NCBI GenBank assembly: GCA_949127695.1
Contig: CASBQH010000405.1
Location: forward strand, 1 to 22,254
Direction of reading: 5' to 3'
Source of the DNA: Synechococcales cyanobacterium PMM_0073
Lineage (GTDB): Bacteria; Cyanobacteriota; Cyanobacteriia; Elainellales; Elainellaceae
Length of the DNA stretch: 22,254 nucleotides
Shown: piece after piece, positions 1-7,618 of the stretch
How the letters are laid out: each line of letters starts with the position of its first letter
Numbering within the stretch: position 1 is the first letter of the stretch
Made by a program: the position numbers and the translations under genes
Notes under the pieces: model-generated
What the model was told of the DNA's origin: nothing
The model's database searches: none
Seen by the model: the letters and a program-made list of their open reading frames with translations, nothing else

Positions 1-112
1 GGCTGTCGGTATGCGTAACGCCGAACTTCGCCCGCCCGATCTTAATGGTCCACTTGTTAGCCCACAAGGCTTGCCCGTTGAGCCGCAGAAGGCGACTGCC
101 CTCCACTTTATT

Positions 113-1660
113 ATGACGATTCGTCTTCGTTTAACGCTTTGGTATACTGCGTTGCTCGGCGCCACATTGATCCTCTTCAGCGTCTTGGTCTACTATGCGT
201 TGGAAACCACTTTGTGGCTTAGCACCCAAGAAAATACGGCACGCCAGGCGATCGAGGTTTCAACAGCCTTAACCCAAAAATACCAACTCGATATTTATAT
301 CTTTACGATTAATCCCACTGATATTCAGGTGGGTGAATTGAATTTTTTTGCCAGCGGTGTCGGTGTCCAATTTGTCGGTCTGAATGGCCGCATCTATGAC
401 CAAAGCAGTAATCTGATTGGCGCCAGCAAGCCGGTACCCAATTATAAGGCTGCGCTGCCTTATATTCGCCAAGGTCAAAATTATTATTACTACGACAACT
501 TTCTGAATGGGCCTGTCTTGGTCTATAGCGTCCCGGTTCTGATCAATGATCATATCCGGGGCGCCGTCCAGGTTGTTCAGCCGGTGGCGGCTGTCCAAAA
601 TACATTGCGCCAAATTAACCGCTATTTGATCTTAGGCACCACCCTCAGCCTACTGCTGGCCGCGCTGATCGGCGCATTGCTGGCGCGCCGTGCCTTAGCC
701 CCGATTGGCGCGATTACGCAGACGGCCAACAGCATTAGTCGCACCAAAGATTTGGGCCAACGCATGAACATCCCGAATGATGTCAGCGAGGTTGGCCAGT
801 TGGCCGCGACCTTTAATAATATGCTCGACCGCATCCAGATGCTCTTCAGGACGCAAGAGCGTTTGGTGGCCGATGTCAGCCACGAACTGCGCACCCCGCT
901 GACCACGGTGCAGGGTAATATTCAACTGCTGCGCCGCATGATGACGGCGTTGCCAACGCCAGCAGGGGTGCCTGTGCAAGACCGGGTTCACTTGGACAAT
1001 GAAATGGTGCAGGAAGTGCTGAACGAAGTGGAAAGCGAAACGGCACGCATGAACAAGATGATCAACGACTTGTTGTTGCTGGCACAGGCCGACAGCGGGG
1101 CAGTTCAATTGCAATGGGCGCCCGTGGAAATGGATACGCTGCTCTTAGATGTCTATCGACAGGCCAAACGAGTGGCAGAGTTACGCAAGGGGGGCAATGC
1201 GCTCGATATTCGCCTCGGCAGCGAAGATCAGGGCATTGTCTGGGGTGATCGAGAACGCTTGCGCCAGGTGCTGCTCAATCTAGCCGATAACGCGATCAAG
1301 TATACGCCCGCTGGTGGCCTGGTGACCCTGAGCCTGGAGAACAGCGCGGGCTGGGTGAAAGTTGCTTTTCGTGATACAGGCATTGGAATCCCGCCCGAGC
1401 AGCAAGCATTGATCTTCGACCGCTTTTATCGCACCGACAAGGCGCGCAGTCGCGAACTAGGCGGCAGCGGCTTGGGTCTGTCGATTGTGCGGCAGATTGC
1501 CGAGGCACATCAGGGCACTGTCAGCGCTGACAACCATCCTGAGACGGGCGGAGCTTGGCTGCAAGTCAGACTGCCTTGGCGGGCAGAGCTACCTGCCAAA
1601 TCTTCCAGCTTCACGGCATCTTTGCCCAATCCATCCTTGCCGCATCAGCCTGAGCCATGA
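113..1660 (+). CDS. HAMP-domain sensor histidine kinase
   Basis: Membrane-bound two-component sensor kinase that autophosphorylates on His and passes the phosphate to a response regulator, which I do not see here. Counting from the ATG at 113 (515 aa): TM1 about 8-28, an extracytoplasmic sensor region of about 140 residues rich in Tyr, TM2 about 171-195, then HAMP. The H-box is VSHELRTPL (His257), the N-box LADNAIKY (Asn393), G1 DTGIGI, the F-box IFDRFYR and G2 GGSGLGL, so all catalytic motifs are intact. The sensor domain resembles no named family I can identify. The ATG at 113 was chosen because the typical N-terminus MTIRLRLTLWYT starts there. An earlier ATG at 11 is possible, and the frame is open back to base 2, so the true 5' end is uncertain. 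The stop overlaps the next start (ATGA). The overall style recalls Chloroflexota kinases (inference). Confidence 0.88.
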   Translation: MTIRLRLTLWYTALLGATLILFSVLVYYALETTLWLSTQENTARQAIEVSTALTQKYQLDIYIFTINPTDIQVGELNFFASGVGVQFVGLNGRIYDQSSNLIGASKPVPNYKAALPYIRQGQNYYYYDNFLNGPVLVYSVPVLINDHIRGAVQVVQPVAAVQNTLRQINRYLILGTTLSLLLAALIGALLARRALAPIGAITQTANSISRTKDLGQRMNIPNDVSEVGQLAATFNNMLDRIQMLFRTQERLVADVSHELRTPLTTVQGNIQLLRRMMTALPTPAGVPVQDRVHLDNEMVQEVLNEVESETARMNKMINDLLLLAQADSGAVQLQWAPVEMDTLLLDVYRQAKRVAELRKGGNALDIRLGSEDQGIVWGDRERLRQVLLNLADNAIKYTPAGGLVTLSLENSAGWVKVAFRDTGIGIPPEQQALIFDRFYRTDKARSRELGGSGLGLSIVRQIAEAHQGTVSADNHPETGGAWLQVRLPWRAELPAKSSSFTASLPNPSLPHQPEP

Positions 1661-2448
1661 CCGAAAGACTGCAAAAAATTCTGTCTCAATGGGGGATTGC
1701 TTCTCGGCGTCAGGCTGAGCAGATTATTTTAGCTGGGCGGGTGCGGCTGAATGGAGCAGTCGCCGAACTCGGGCAAAAAGCTGACCCAGAGCAGGATCGA
1801 ATTGAAGTAGACGGCAAGCCAGTGCAGCCCCAAAACCGCCCGGAGCGAGTCTATCTACTGCTGCATAAGCCTGAAGGAATAGTCACAACCTGCCGCGATC
1901 CCCAAAATCGCCGGATCGCCCTTGACTTGCTGCCGCCTGCGCTGCGGCAAATTGGCCTGCACCCCGTGGGGCGACTAGATGCCGCTTCCACCGGGGCGCT
2001 ACTGTTGACCAACGATGGCGCGGTGACAGCCTGCCTCACCCATCCGCGTCACTCGGTGGCCAAAACCTATCGGGTTTGGGTGGAAGGGCAGCCCTCGGCG
2101 GCGGCATTACAGCAGTGGCAAGAGGGCTTGCTGCTGGACAATCGCCTCACTCGCCCAGCCGAAGTGCGGTTGCTGCAAGTTCAGTCAGATCGCAGCTGTC
2201 TGGAGGTGGTGCTGCGCGAGGGACGCAATCGCCAGATTCGCCGGGTGGCGGCTCAGTTGGGGCATCCGGTGCAGTCGCTTCATCGCTTGGCAATTGGCTC
2301 AATTCACTTGGGAAAGTTGGTCAGCGGCCAGTATCGCCTGCTACACTTATCCGAAATTGGCTTTTTGCAGTCGCAGGTTCAGCTGAGTTTTGCGCGTAAA
2401 CCAGAAAACCCCAGCTCAAACCCGCTAAACTGCACAAAAGAGAAGTGA
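1657..2448 (+). CDS. RsuA/RluB-family rRNA pseudouridine synthase
   Basis: Cytoplasmic enzyme that isomerises a uridine in ribosomal RNA to pseudouridine. The 263-aa protein begins with an S4 RNA-binding domain (about residues 3-50, with WGIASRRQAE and GRVRLNG). The catalytic domain carries GRLDAASTGALLLTNDG with the catalytic Asp108, and the closing GRNRQIRR motif near residue 190. Length fits the RsuA/RluB/RluE/RluF group. The sequence alone cannot say whether it modifies 16S or 23S rRNA; RluB-like is my best guess. The start codon lies inside the stop of the upstream kinase (ATGA, 4-bp overlap), suggesting translational coupling. The last 25 or so residues are a non-conserved tail. Confidence 0.92.
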   Translation: MTERLQKILSQWGIASRRQAEQIILAGRVRLNGAVAELGQKADPEQDRIEVDGKPVQPQNRPERVYLLLHKPEGIVTTCRDPQNRRIALDLLPPALRQIGLHPVGRLDAASTGALLLTNDGAVTACLTHPRHSVAKTYRVWVEGQPSAAALQQWQEGLLLDNRLTRPAEVRLLQVQSDRSCLEVVLREGRNRQIRRVAAQLGHPVQSLHRLAIGSIHLGKLVSGQYRLLHLSEIGFLQSQVQLSFARKPENPSSNPLNCTKEK

Positions 2449-2491
2449 TTTTGCTAGCTTAGTTCAAGCCTGTTTCAAGTCTATTAATTCT

Positions 2492-3337
2492 GTGGTGAGC
2501 GCCATGAAGACCCTATCTAGAGAAACCTCTCAGCTTCAGCAAGAGCAGGTGGAGCGACTGATGCAGATTGGCGCTTACCTACATCACATTCGCGTAGAAA
2601 ATTCGCTGTCGCTGGAAGAAGTTGCAGCCCAGACGATGATTCAGGCGCGAATGCTGAAGGCAATTGAAGAAGGTAAGCTGCATCACCTGCCAGAGCCAGT
2701 CTATGTTCAGGGCTTTATTCGTCGCTATGCCGAAGCGCTGGGCTTAGATGGCAGCGAATTTGCCGAAGCGTTCCCGGCGCAGCGCAGCCTGCAAGTGGCT
2801 CAGTCCTCCTGGAAAAATTCGCCTGCTGCCCAGCTGCGACCCCTGCATCTTTATATTGCCTATGTGGCGTTAATTATGGCTTCAGTCAGCCTGCTGTCTT
2901 ATGTCGTAGGGCGCTCGGCCAACTCTGCCAATTCAGTTCGCCCCCAAGTTTCACAGGCGATTGCACCAACTGGCGGTTCGGCTAGCAGCTCATCTACAGC
3001 TCCAGGTTTGGCGGCGCGAGTTCAGCCCAGCGTCTCCCCCAGCGCCAGCCCGCCGCAAACCAAGCCCGTGCAGGTTGATATCAAGCTCACGGCTCAGTCT
3101 TGGCTAGAAATTGAGGTAGATGGCGAGGTAAAGCTAGCTGAAGTGCTGCAAGAAGGTGCCGAACGCAGCTGGACTGCCGATAAGCAGATCCGAGTAAGGG
3201 CGGGCAACGCAGGCGGCGTACAGGTTGCCCCCAACGGCGGCAAGGCTGCGCCAATGGGGGCTCCCGGAGCCGTAGAAGAGAAGACCTTTACGCCTGCCGC
3301 TGGTTCATCTAGCCCATCGCCCAGCCCCTCACTCTAG
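2492..3337 (+). CDS. RodZ-like membrane protein with helix-turn-helix and DUF4115
   Basis: Single-pass membrane protein of the RodZ type, a family known to link MreB-based cell-shape machinery to the membrane. It has a cytoplasmic helix-turn-helix of the HTH_25 type (about residues 24-95, with SLEEVAAQTMI and YVQGFIRRYAEALGLD), one TM helix (about 118-138), a Ser/Pro/Ala linker, and a C-terminal DUF4115 beta domain (about 194-265, with AQSWLEIEVDGE). A (SP)n tail follows. The start is uncertain: GTG at 2492, GTG at 2495 or ATG at 2504, none with a strong ribosome site. It lies 43 bp after the pseudouridine synthase and ends 3 bp from a convergent gene. A role in cell shape is inferred from the family; no mre gene is in view. 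Confidence 0.85.
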   Translation: MVSAMKTLSRETSQLQQEQVERLMQIGAYLHHIRVENSLSLEEVAAQTMIQARMLKAIEEGKLHHLPEPVYVQGFIRRYAEALGLDGSEFAEAFPAQRSLQVAQSSWKNSPAAQLRPLHLYIAYVALIMASVSLLSYVVGRSANSANSVRPQVSQAIAPTGGSASSSSTAPGLAARVQPSVSPSASPPQTKPVQVDIKLTAQSWLEIEVDGEVKLAEVLQEGAERSWTADKQIRVRAGNAGGVQVAPNGGKAAPMGAPGAVEEKTFTPAAGSSSPSPSPSL

Positions 3338-3340
3338 CCG

Positions 3341-3781
3341 CTAGGATTGCTCAACCTCAGCGTCATCAGCCGAATCGGGATTCAGCTCCCAGCGCTGATC
3401 ATCTCGCTGCTCCAAGATTTCGTTGGTTCGCAGAAACGCCTGATCCGGCATTTCTAGACCCACGGCAGCTCCTAGTTCATCTACTACATCCATGTCAGGC
3501 GTGGGAGCTGTGCCGCCCACGGCCTCATCGCCGACCGCTGCGGCCTGTTCCCAGTTGGCATCTAGATCGCCGCCCGTCAGGACTGGACTGGCTGCGTTAT
3601 TGTTCTTCATCCGGTCGTAGATGCCGGTGGCAAATTGCGGCTGGTCATGAATGCCCGTGCCGTAAGACGGGGTAGGGAATTTGGCCTCATGCTCTAGCTC
3701 AGCGTCTAGCTCAGTATCCAGCTCAGCCTCTAGCTCGCTAGCACTGCGGTTCCGCGCTTGATCTGATGTTGGGTCTGACAT
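3341..3781 (-). CDS. DUF6335 family protein
   Basis: Conserved cyanobacterial protein of unknown function, 146 aa, acidic and soluble with no signal peptide or TM segment. The N-terminal 35 residues are a charged, repetitive Glu/Leu stretch. A GTGIHDQPQFATGIYDR segment follows, then the diagnostic block GGDLDANWEQAAAVGDEAVG and VDELGAAVGLEMPD, ending with LRTNEILEQRDDQRWELNP. I recognise this pattern as DUF6335; no biochemical role is known to me. The ATG at 3781 gives the full family core. The gene is convergent with the RodZ-like gene and has its own upstream region (3782 onward) shared with the xisH/xisI scar. Confidence 0.82.
   Translation of the reverse strand: MSDPTSDQARNRSASELEAELDTELDAELEHEAKFPTPSYGTGIHDQPQFATGIYDRMKNNNAASPVLTGGDLDANWEQAAAVGDEAVGGTAPTPDMDVVDELGAAVGLEMPDQAFLRTNEILEQRDDQRWELNPDSADDAEVEQS
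3692..3739. repeat. Four 12-bp tandem repeats inside the DUF6335 gene
   Basis: Four imperfect 12-bp units (3692-3703, 3704-3715, 3716-3727, 3728-3739) with the core CTAGCTCAGC. On the minus strand they encode a period-4 acidic peptide of the ELEAELDTELDAELEHE type, likely helical. The repeat number could vary between strains. Confidence 0.75.
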
Positions 3782-3986
3782 CGCTTAATCACTCCAGCTT
3801 TCAAAGATTCACTGCATTCAGCTAAACAAAGCTGGCGCTGAGCAGCATCTTCAAAAAGAGAGAAGTTGAGGCGTTTAGCCTAATGTGCCTCTGGTGACGC
3901 CCAGCTGATGGTGCAGCTTTAATTCTCGCCAGAGCTGAGCGCCAGTAATTTCGCCCCGCAGCCGCTTAGTTAAACTGTCCACTTTA

Positions 3987-4136
3987 TTAGGGCAAGCTCA
4001 GTACCTGACTGTGCCAATTGATGCTTACCAAACGTTCTTTCAGCACGAATTTACGCAAATTGCGGTACAACGGTATCAGGTCTTAATCATTGTGTACGAC
4101 CCAGCCAACGAGGTAATTGTGCAATGGACAAAGTAA
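3987..4136 (+). pseudogene. xisH: 5'-truncated xisH remnant
   Basis: Not a complete ORF. From about 3987 the frame ending at TAA 4134-4136 reads LLGQAQYLTVPIDAYQTFF, then QHEFTQIAVQRYQ, VLIIVYDPANEVIVQWTK. This is the C-terminal third of XisH, the fdxN-element excision-controlling factor family that has a nuclease-like fold. The frame is closed by TGA at 3936-3938 and has no start codon or XisH N-terminus, while complete XisH proteins are about 138 aa. The 3' end overlaps the xisI start by 13 bp, the normal xisH-xisI arrangement, which supports the identification. I infer that the 5' two thirds were deleted. Confidence 0.72.
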
Positions 4137-4459
4137 CTCAGTACCGGGAATGCGTTCAGAAATTACTGACTCAGTATGCCAAAGATGATGTTTCAACTGA
4201 CGAGGTTGAAGTGCAGCTCATTTTTAACACCGAACGAGATCATTATCAGTGGATGAATGTGGGTTGGCAGCAGTTCAACCGAGTTTATCGTTGCGTAGTG
4301 CATTTTGATATTAAAGGCGAAAAAATCTGGCTTCAGCAGAATTCAACAGATCAGAACTCTGCTGAAGAATTGGTTGAGATGGGCGTGCCGAGAGAGGACA
4401 TTGTGTTGGGATTACAGCCACCTTACAAGCGGCAATACACTGAGTATGGTGCAGCTTAA
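4124..4459 (+). CDS. xisI: XisI-family protein
   Basis: Intact 111-aa XisI, a small cyanobacterial protein named for its role in controlling fdxN-element excision in heterocystous Nostoc. In most cyanobacteria XisHI pairs occur with no such element, and their function is unsettled. Family hallmarks are VQLIFNTERDHYQWMNVGW, YRCVVHFDIKGEKIW and the C-terminal GVPREDIVLGLQPPYKR. The ATG at 4124 lies inside the end of the xisH remnant (13-bp overlap), so the gene may depend on translation from a partner that is now broken. Base composition is visibly more AT-rich than in the flanking genes, consistent with accessory DNA. I am sure of the family; whether it is still expressed or functional is unknown. 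Confidence 0.9.
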   Translation: MDKVTQYRECVQKLLTQYAKDDVSTDEVEVQLIFNTERDHYQWMNVGWQQFNRVYRCVVHFDIKGEKIWLQQNSTDQNSAEELVEMGVPREDIVLGLQPPYKRQYTEYGAA

Positions 4460-4638
4460 ACTATAGGAGCAGAGTTCTCGAATACGAAAGCACTGCCCTG
4501 TGGTGATGGCAATCTGCTGTTGCTGAATCGGGTCGTTGAGCCGTGAGTCTCTGGAGGAGCCGCTGCTTTTGCCCACAATACGGCGTTCTATCTAAGTTGG
4601 GTTGCGATCATGTTGTACCTGGAACGGGAGATGAACCC

Positions 4639-4903
4639 ATGAGCCTTGCTCTACAGCGTGAGGTACCTCCGCTGCGTGAAGATGAAACCGGAGCGATTCG
4701 AGTTGGCAATTCAAGGGGTTTGCTAGAAGTTGTGATCCGAGCATTTCAAGATGGTGCATCTCCAGAGTCTATTGTGCATCGATACTCAACCCTGTCATTA
4801 TCCGATGTCCATAACACAAGCTGTAGAAGCATACTTGAATTAAAAAGAACAGATAGCTGAATCTGTGCAGAAACGATTATTCAGTCTTCAACCTGATTTT
4901 TAA
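4639..4903 (+). pseudogene. Broken DUF433 (VapB-like antitoxin type) gene
   Basis: The frame from ATG 4639 (preceded by GGGAG) reads MSLALQREVPPLREDETGAI, RVGNSRGLLEVVIRAFQDGA, SPESIVHRYSTLSLSDV. This is a typical DUF433 N-terminus and core. Homology then stops and the frame ends at 4860 in unrelated residues. The expected C-terminus appears in another frame (4811 onward) as ITQAVEAYLN, stop (TAA 4841-4843), KEQIAESVQKRLFSLQPDF, TAA 4901-4903. The segment between them, usually a Tyr-rich helix of about ten residues, is missing. DUF433 proteins are commonly paired with DUF5615 PIN-like toxins; I see no such toxin downstream. The gene is therefore a decayed antitoxin remnant, assuming no sequencing error. 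A longer upstream in-frame ATG (4543) adds only non-homologous residues. Confidence 0.75.
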
Positions 4904-5034
4904 GGGAGTTGTCTTAACCAATCCGGCGGTAGCTAGGCAGTGCTTCCGCGATATTGATTCAGTTTTGCAAGAGGTCGCAGATATCTAGCCAGAAGCGTTA
5001 GCTTAGCTATGTCCCACTCAAGCCAGAAATTTCT

Positions 5035-5877
5035 ATGACGTTTATGCAGTTTAAAGAACGCCCCAGCCGCGCCAAAGGGGTGATCGAAGCCGATCGTCGG
5101 CTGCTCGAACTCCATCTCTATCCCGGAAATGCCTGCAACCGCGCCTGCGACTTTTGCACCGTGTTTGGCAGTCCGCAGGGGGACGGCAGCGACTATAGCC
5201 CCGAACTGTTGGATGCGGCTTTGCAAACCGTTGTACTGGGCGCGCAGGGCACGATCAAATTTTACGGCGGCGAACCCACGCTGAAGGCCAAGAACGTGAT
5301 CTGGGCGATTGGCTATCTGCGGCAGCAAGGCTTCCAGGGCGCAATTGTGATCTATTCCAACGGCATCCAGGCTGAGCAACTCTTACAAATTCTGGCTGCT
5401 GATCCGCTGCAAACCACCACCGCCTCGCTCAACTATTCAATTGCCACAGGTGACGGCGCGCCCCAAATGCCGTTACAGTCGCTGAATCTGCTGGCCGCGC
5501 ATGAGCAGGCGCATCCTGAGAGCATTGCAATTGGCCATCCGGCAATTGTCGATTCTGGGCGCGGGGTTGATCCGTTTACTGGCGCTGAAGCTCGTCCGCA
5601 GGATAGCCATCTCTGCCCGCATTGCTACCCGGTGCTGACGGCCAAAGGTCAGTTTCACGCCTGTCCGTTTGCGGTCGAAAATCAGTCGCCGCATTTTCAG
5701 CTGGGCAATGCACAGAGCGATCCGGCCACCGTGGCTCACAACTTCCGCGCCTTTTTTGACTGGCTGGATACCGTGCATCAGCCCTATGCCGTCACGCATA
5801 ATCTGCCCGCCTGCACCGTCTGCTGGAAGCATCTAGAGGAGCTGCCTGTGCCTAACTTTGTGGAATCCCAGACTTAA
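5035..5877 (+). CDS. Uncharacterised radical SAM protein
   Basis: 280-aa radical SAM enzyme. The [4Fe-4S] motif is CNRACDFC (Cys34, 38, 41), the S-adenosylmethionine-contacting motif is GGEP at 78-81, and VIYSNG follows at the usual barrel strand. The C-terminal third has five more cysteines: LCPHC (194, 197), ACPF (210) and ACTVC (260, 263). This resembles the auxiliary cluster-binding part of SPASM/Twitch enzymes, so a second Fe-S cluster is likely (inference). The substrate is unknown to me. It lies on the same strand 81 bp before bioB and may share its transcript, but it is not a known biotin-pathway enzyme. Start is ATG 5035; ATG 5044 is an alternative. Confidence 0.85.
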   Translation: MTFMQFKERPSRAKGVIEADRRLLELHLYPGNACNRACDFCTVFGSPQGDGSDYSPELLDAALQTVVLGAQGTIKFYGGEPTLKAKNVIWAIGYLRQQGFQGAIVIYSNGIQAEQLLQILAADPLQTTTASLNYSIATGDGAPQMPLQSLNLLAAHEQAHPESIAIGHPAIVDSGRGVDPFTGAEARPQDSHLCPHCYPVLTAKGQFHACPFAVENQSPHFQLGNAQSDPATVAHNFRAFFDWLDTVHQPYAVTHNLPACTVCWKHLEELPVPNFVESQT

Positions 5878-5958
5878 GCTGAGCTAGAAACTCGGCAGAT
5901 TCAGCCGCAGCCCGATTGCGATATGATTTGCAGTACCGCAGCCCAATTTCTTCTATCC

Positions 5959-6915
5959 ATGCCGCAAATTACCGCTCCTTCCGCTCTGCGTCACAACTGG
6001 ACGGCTGCCGAAATCCTTGATATCTTGCAGCAGCCGCTGCTTGACTTGGTTTATCAGGCGCAAACCCTGCATCGTCAGTACAGCGCCAGCGACATTCAGC
6101 TGGCTACCTTGCTCAGTGTCAAGACGGGCGGCTGCGCCGAAAACTGCGCCTACTGCCCGCAGTCTGCCCATCACGAAACTAGCGTGACGCCAGAGCCAAT
6201 TCTCAGCGTTGAAACCGTGCTGGCAGCGGCGCGAGCGGCCAAAGCGAACGGCGCAGATCGGTTCTGCATGGGCTGGGCATGGCGTGAAATCAAAGACGGC
6301 AAAGCCTTTGACGAGATGCTGCAAATGGTCAGCGGCGTGCGGCAGCTGGGGCTAGAAGCCTGCGTTACCGCCGGAATGCTGAACGATGCTCAGGCCGAGC
6401 GATTGGCCAGTGCCGGACTCACCGCCTACAATCACAACCTGGATACCAGCCCCGAATATTACAACCAAGTTATTACAACGCGCAGCTACGGCAACCGACT
6501 CGAAACCCTAGATCGGGTGCGCCGCGCCGGGATCACGCTCTGCTGTGGTGGCATCATCGGCATGGGCGAAACGCGGCTAGATCGCGCCAGAATGCTGGAA
6601 GTGCTGGCCAACCTAACGCCTCACCCGGAAAGCGTGCCGATCAACGCCCTGACTGCGGTCGCCGGAACGCCGCTGGCCAATCAGCCTCCGGTTGACCCAC
6701 TGGAGCTGGTGCGAATCTGCGCTACTGCTCGGATCTTGATGCCGCAAGCCAGAGTCAGACTTAGCGCCGGACGCAGCCAGCTTAGCCGCGAGGCGCAGGT
6801 GCTCTGCCTGATGGCTGGGGTAAATTCAATTTTTTACGGCGAAAAGCTGCTGACCACTGAAAACCCGGAGCAGGACGCCGATCGAGCGCTATTAGCAGCA
6901 ATCGGGGCGCTCTAG
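5959..6915 (+). CDS. bioB: Biotin synthase BioB
   Basis: Radical SAM enzyme that inserts sulfur into dethiobiotin in the last step of biotin synthesis. From the ATG at 5959 the protein is 318 aa, the family's usual length. The [4Fe-4S] motif is [13 protein letters not shown]. The [2Fe-2S] ligands are recognisable as Cys in RFCMG, EACVTAG and TLCCGG, and Arg in [19 protein letters not shown] and the closing [15 protein letters not shown] are also typical. An ATG at 5923 adds twelve non-conserved residues, so 5959 is preferred; neither has a clear Shine-Dalgarno. No other bio gene is in the window, so the pathway genes are scattered. The gene is convergent with the NTF2-like gene, 11 bp apart. 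Confidence 0.97.
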   Translation: MPQITAPSALRHNWTAAEILDILQQPLLDLVYQAQTLHRQYSASDIQLATLLSVKTGGCAENCAYCPQSAHHETSVTPEPILSVETVLAAARAAKANGADRFCMGWAWREIKDGKAFDEMLQMVSGVRQLGLEACVTAGMLNDAQAERLASAGLTAYNHNLDTSPEYYNQVITTRSYGNRLETLDRVRRAGITLCCGGIIGMGETRLDRARMLEVLANLTPHPESVPINALTAVAGTPLANQPPVDPLELVRICATARILMPQARVRLSAGRSQLSREAQVLCLMAGVNSIFYGEKLLTTENPEQDADRALLAAIGAL

Positions 6916-6926
6916 CTACTGCGCTG

Positions 6927-7313
6927 CTACTGCATGAGCGGGCTGCTGTGGCGGTGTAGCAGAAACCAGTTACCGTCCTCTAGTTCAAAAATATTCGTCA
7001 CCAGCGTCTGCACTTCCAGCCGCTTTTCCGGCACAACCTGCACCAGATTTTCTAGCAGCACCACGTAAGCAATCGCGCCACGCAGCTCTACTGCCATGAT
7101 ATCTGCGGCTAGCTCCAGCTGCTTAGTGTTCCTAAAAATTTGATCCCAGGAAAAACGAATCTGATCCCAGCCTTTGAGCGCGGCGCGTCCGGGATGAATG
7201 CAGCTGACGTTGGGGCTTTTTGACCAGAGTAGCTCCATTGCATTGATGTCAAGCTGCTCAAACGCTTGATAAAAAGCTTGATTGGTCGCCAACACATCTT
7301 CTGGAGTGGTCAT
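6927..7313 (-). CDS. NTF2-like (SnoaL/DUF4440-type) protein
   Basis: 128-aa soluble protein with the NTF2-like cone fold signature: an N-terminal helix pair (VLATNQAFYQAFEQLD, MELLW), then CIHPGRAALKGWDQI, alternating strands (ELRGAIAYVVLLENLV, LEVQTLVTNIFELEDG), and the final strand NWFLLHRHSSPL. The family includes small enzymes and ligand-binding proteins; sequence alone does not give the substrate. The CIHPG and LLHRHSSPL segments suit a polar pocket. The ATG at 7313 matches the fold. No operon partner is visible; the upstream neighbour is divergent across 305 bp. Confidence 0.82.
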   Translation of the reverse strand: MTTPEDVLATNQAFYQAFEQLDINAMELLWSKSPNVSCIHPGRAALKGWDQIRFSWDQIFRNTKQLELAADIMAVELRGAIAYVVLLENLVQVVPEKRLEVQTLVTNIFELEDGNWFLLHRHSSPLMQ

Positions 7314-7618
7314 ATGCGCCTCGTGAGTTCTGCGGTTAGTATTGTAGCGCGTGACAACCTAAGCAAACCTAACTCTGTCTGTGTTGGCAGGAACAGAGAG
7401 AAGCGCTACTGCTGTAACCATTCAACGAGAAAGTTGGGTTTACCAGCATAACCTCTAAAAGTTCAATTCTATTCTGATATCGGCAATATAATCTAGATAA
7501 TACCTAAACGCGATCTTAATGTGGATTCAAAATTTTGAAGTTTTACATATACCTCGTCATATTATTAGTATTATTAGATAGACTGGAATCATCAAGCCAT
7601 CAGCTTTAGCAAAGACCT
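7314..7618. other. AT-rich intergenic region between divergent genes
   Basis: 305 bp without a convincing gene. The left third is ordinary in composition; about 7440-7600 is clearly AT-rich, with repeated TATTATTA-type runs near 7560-7580. It must hold the promoters for the minus-strand NTF2-like gene and the plus-strand thioredoxin-NHL gene. No tRNA, terminator or riboswitch fold was recognised. Confidence 0.6.
7462..7492 (+). promoter_or_regulatory. Possible sigma70-type promoter for the thioredoxin-NHL gene
   Basis: A perfect -10 hexamer TATAAT at 7487-7492 lies in the AT-rich gap. A weak -35 (TTCAAT, 7462-7467) is at 19-bp spacing. It would give a leader of about 120 nt before ATG 7619. 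In AT-rich DNA a single good -10 box can occur by chance. Confidence 0.3.

Noticed and set aside
2076..2399. 107-codon plus-strand ORF inside the pseudouridine synthase
   Set aside because: Gly/Ala/Ser-rich frame shadow; the overlapping frame holds all RsuA/RluB motifs.
4543..4638. Longer N-terminus for the DUF433 frame from an ATG at 4543
   Set aside because: The extra 32 residues do not resemble DUF433 proteins; homology starts at ATG 4639, which has GGGAG upstream.
4460..4638. Search for a transposase or other gene between xisI and the DUF433 remnant
   Set aside because: Some frames look faintly protein-like, but none gives a motif I can name, and no terminal inverted repeats were found.
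4905..4988. 28-codon tail reading GVVLTNPAVARQCFRDIDSV, LQEVADI, possibly a DUF5615 toxin remnant
   Set aside because: Too short and no motif matches the DUF5615 PIN-like family; only its position after DUF433 suggested it.
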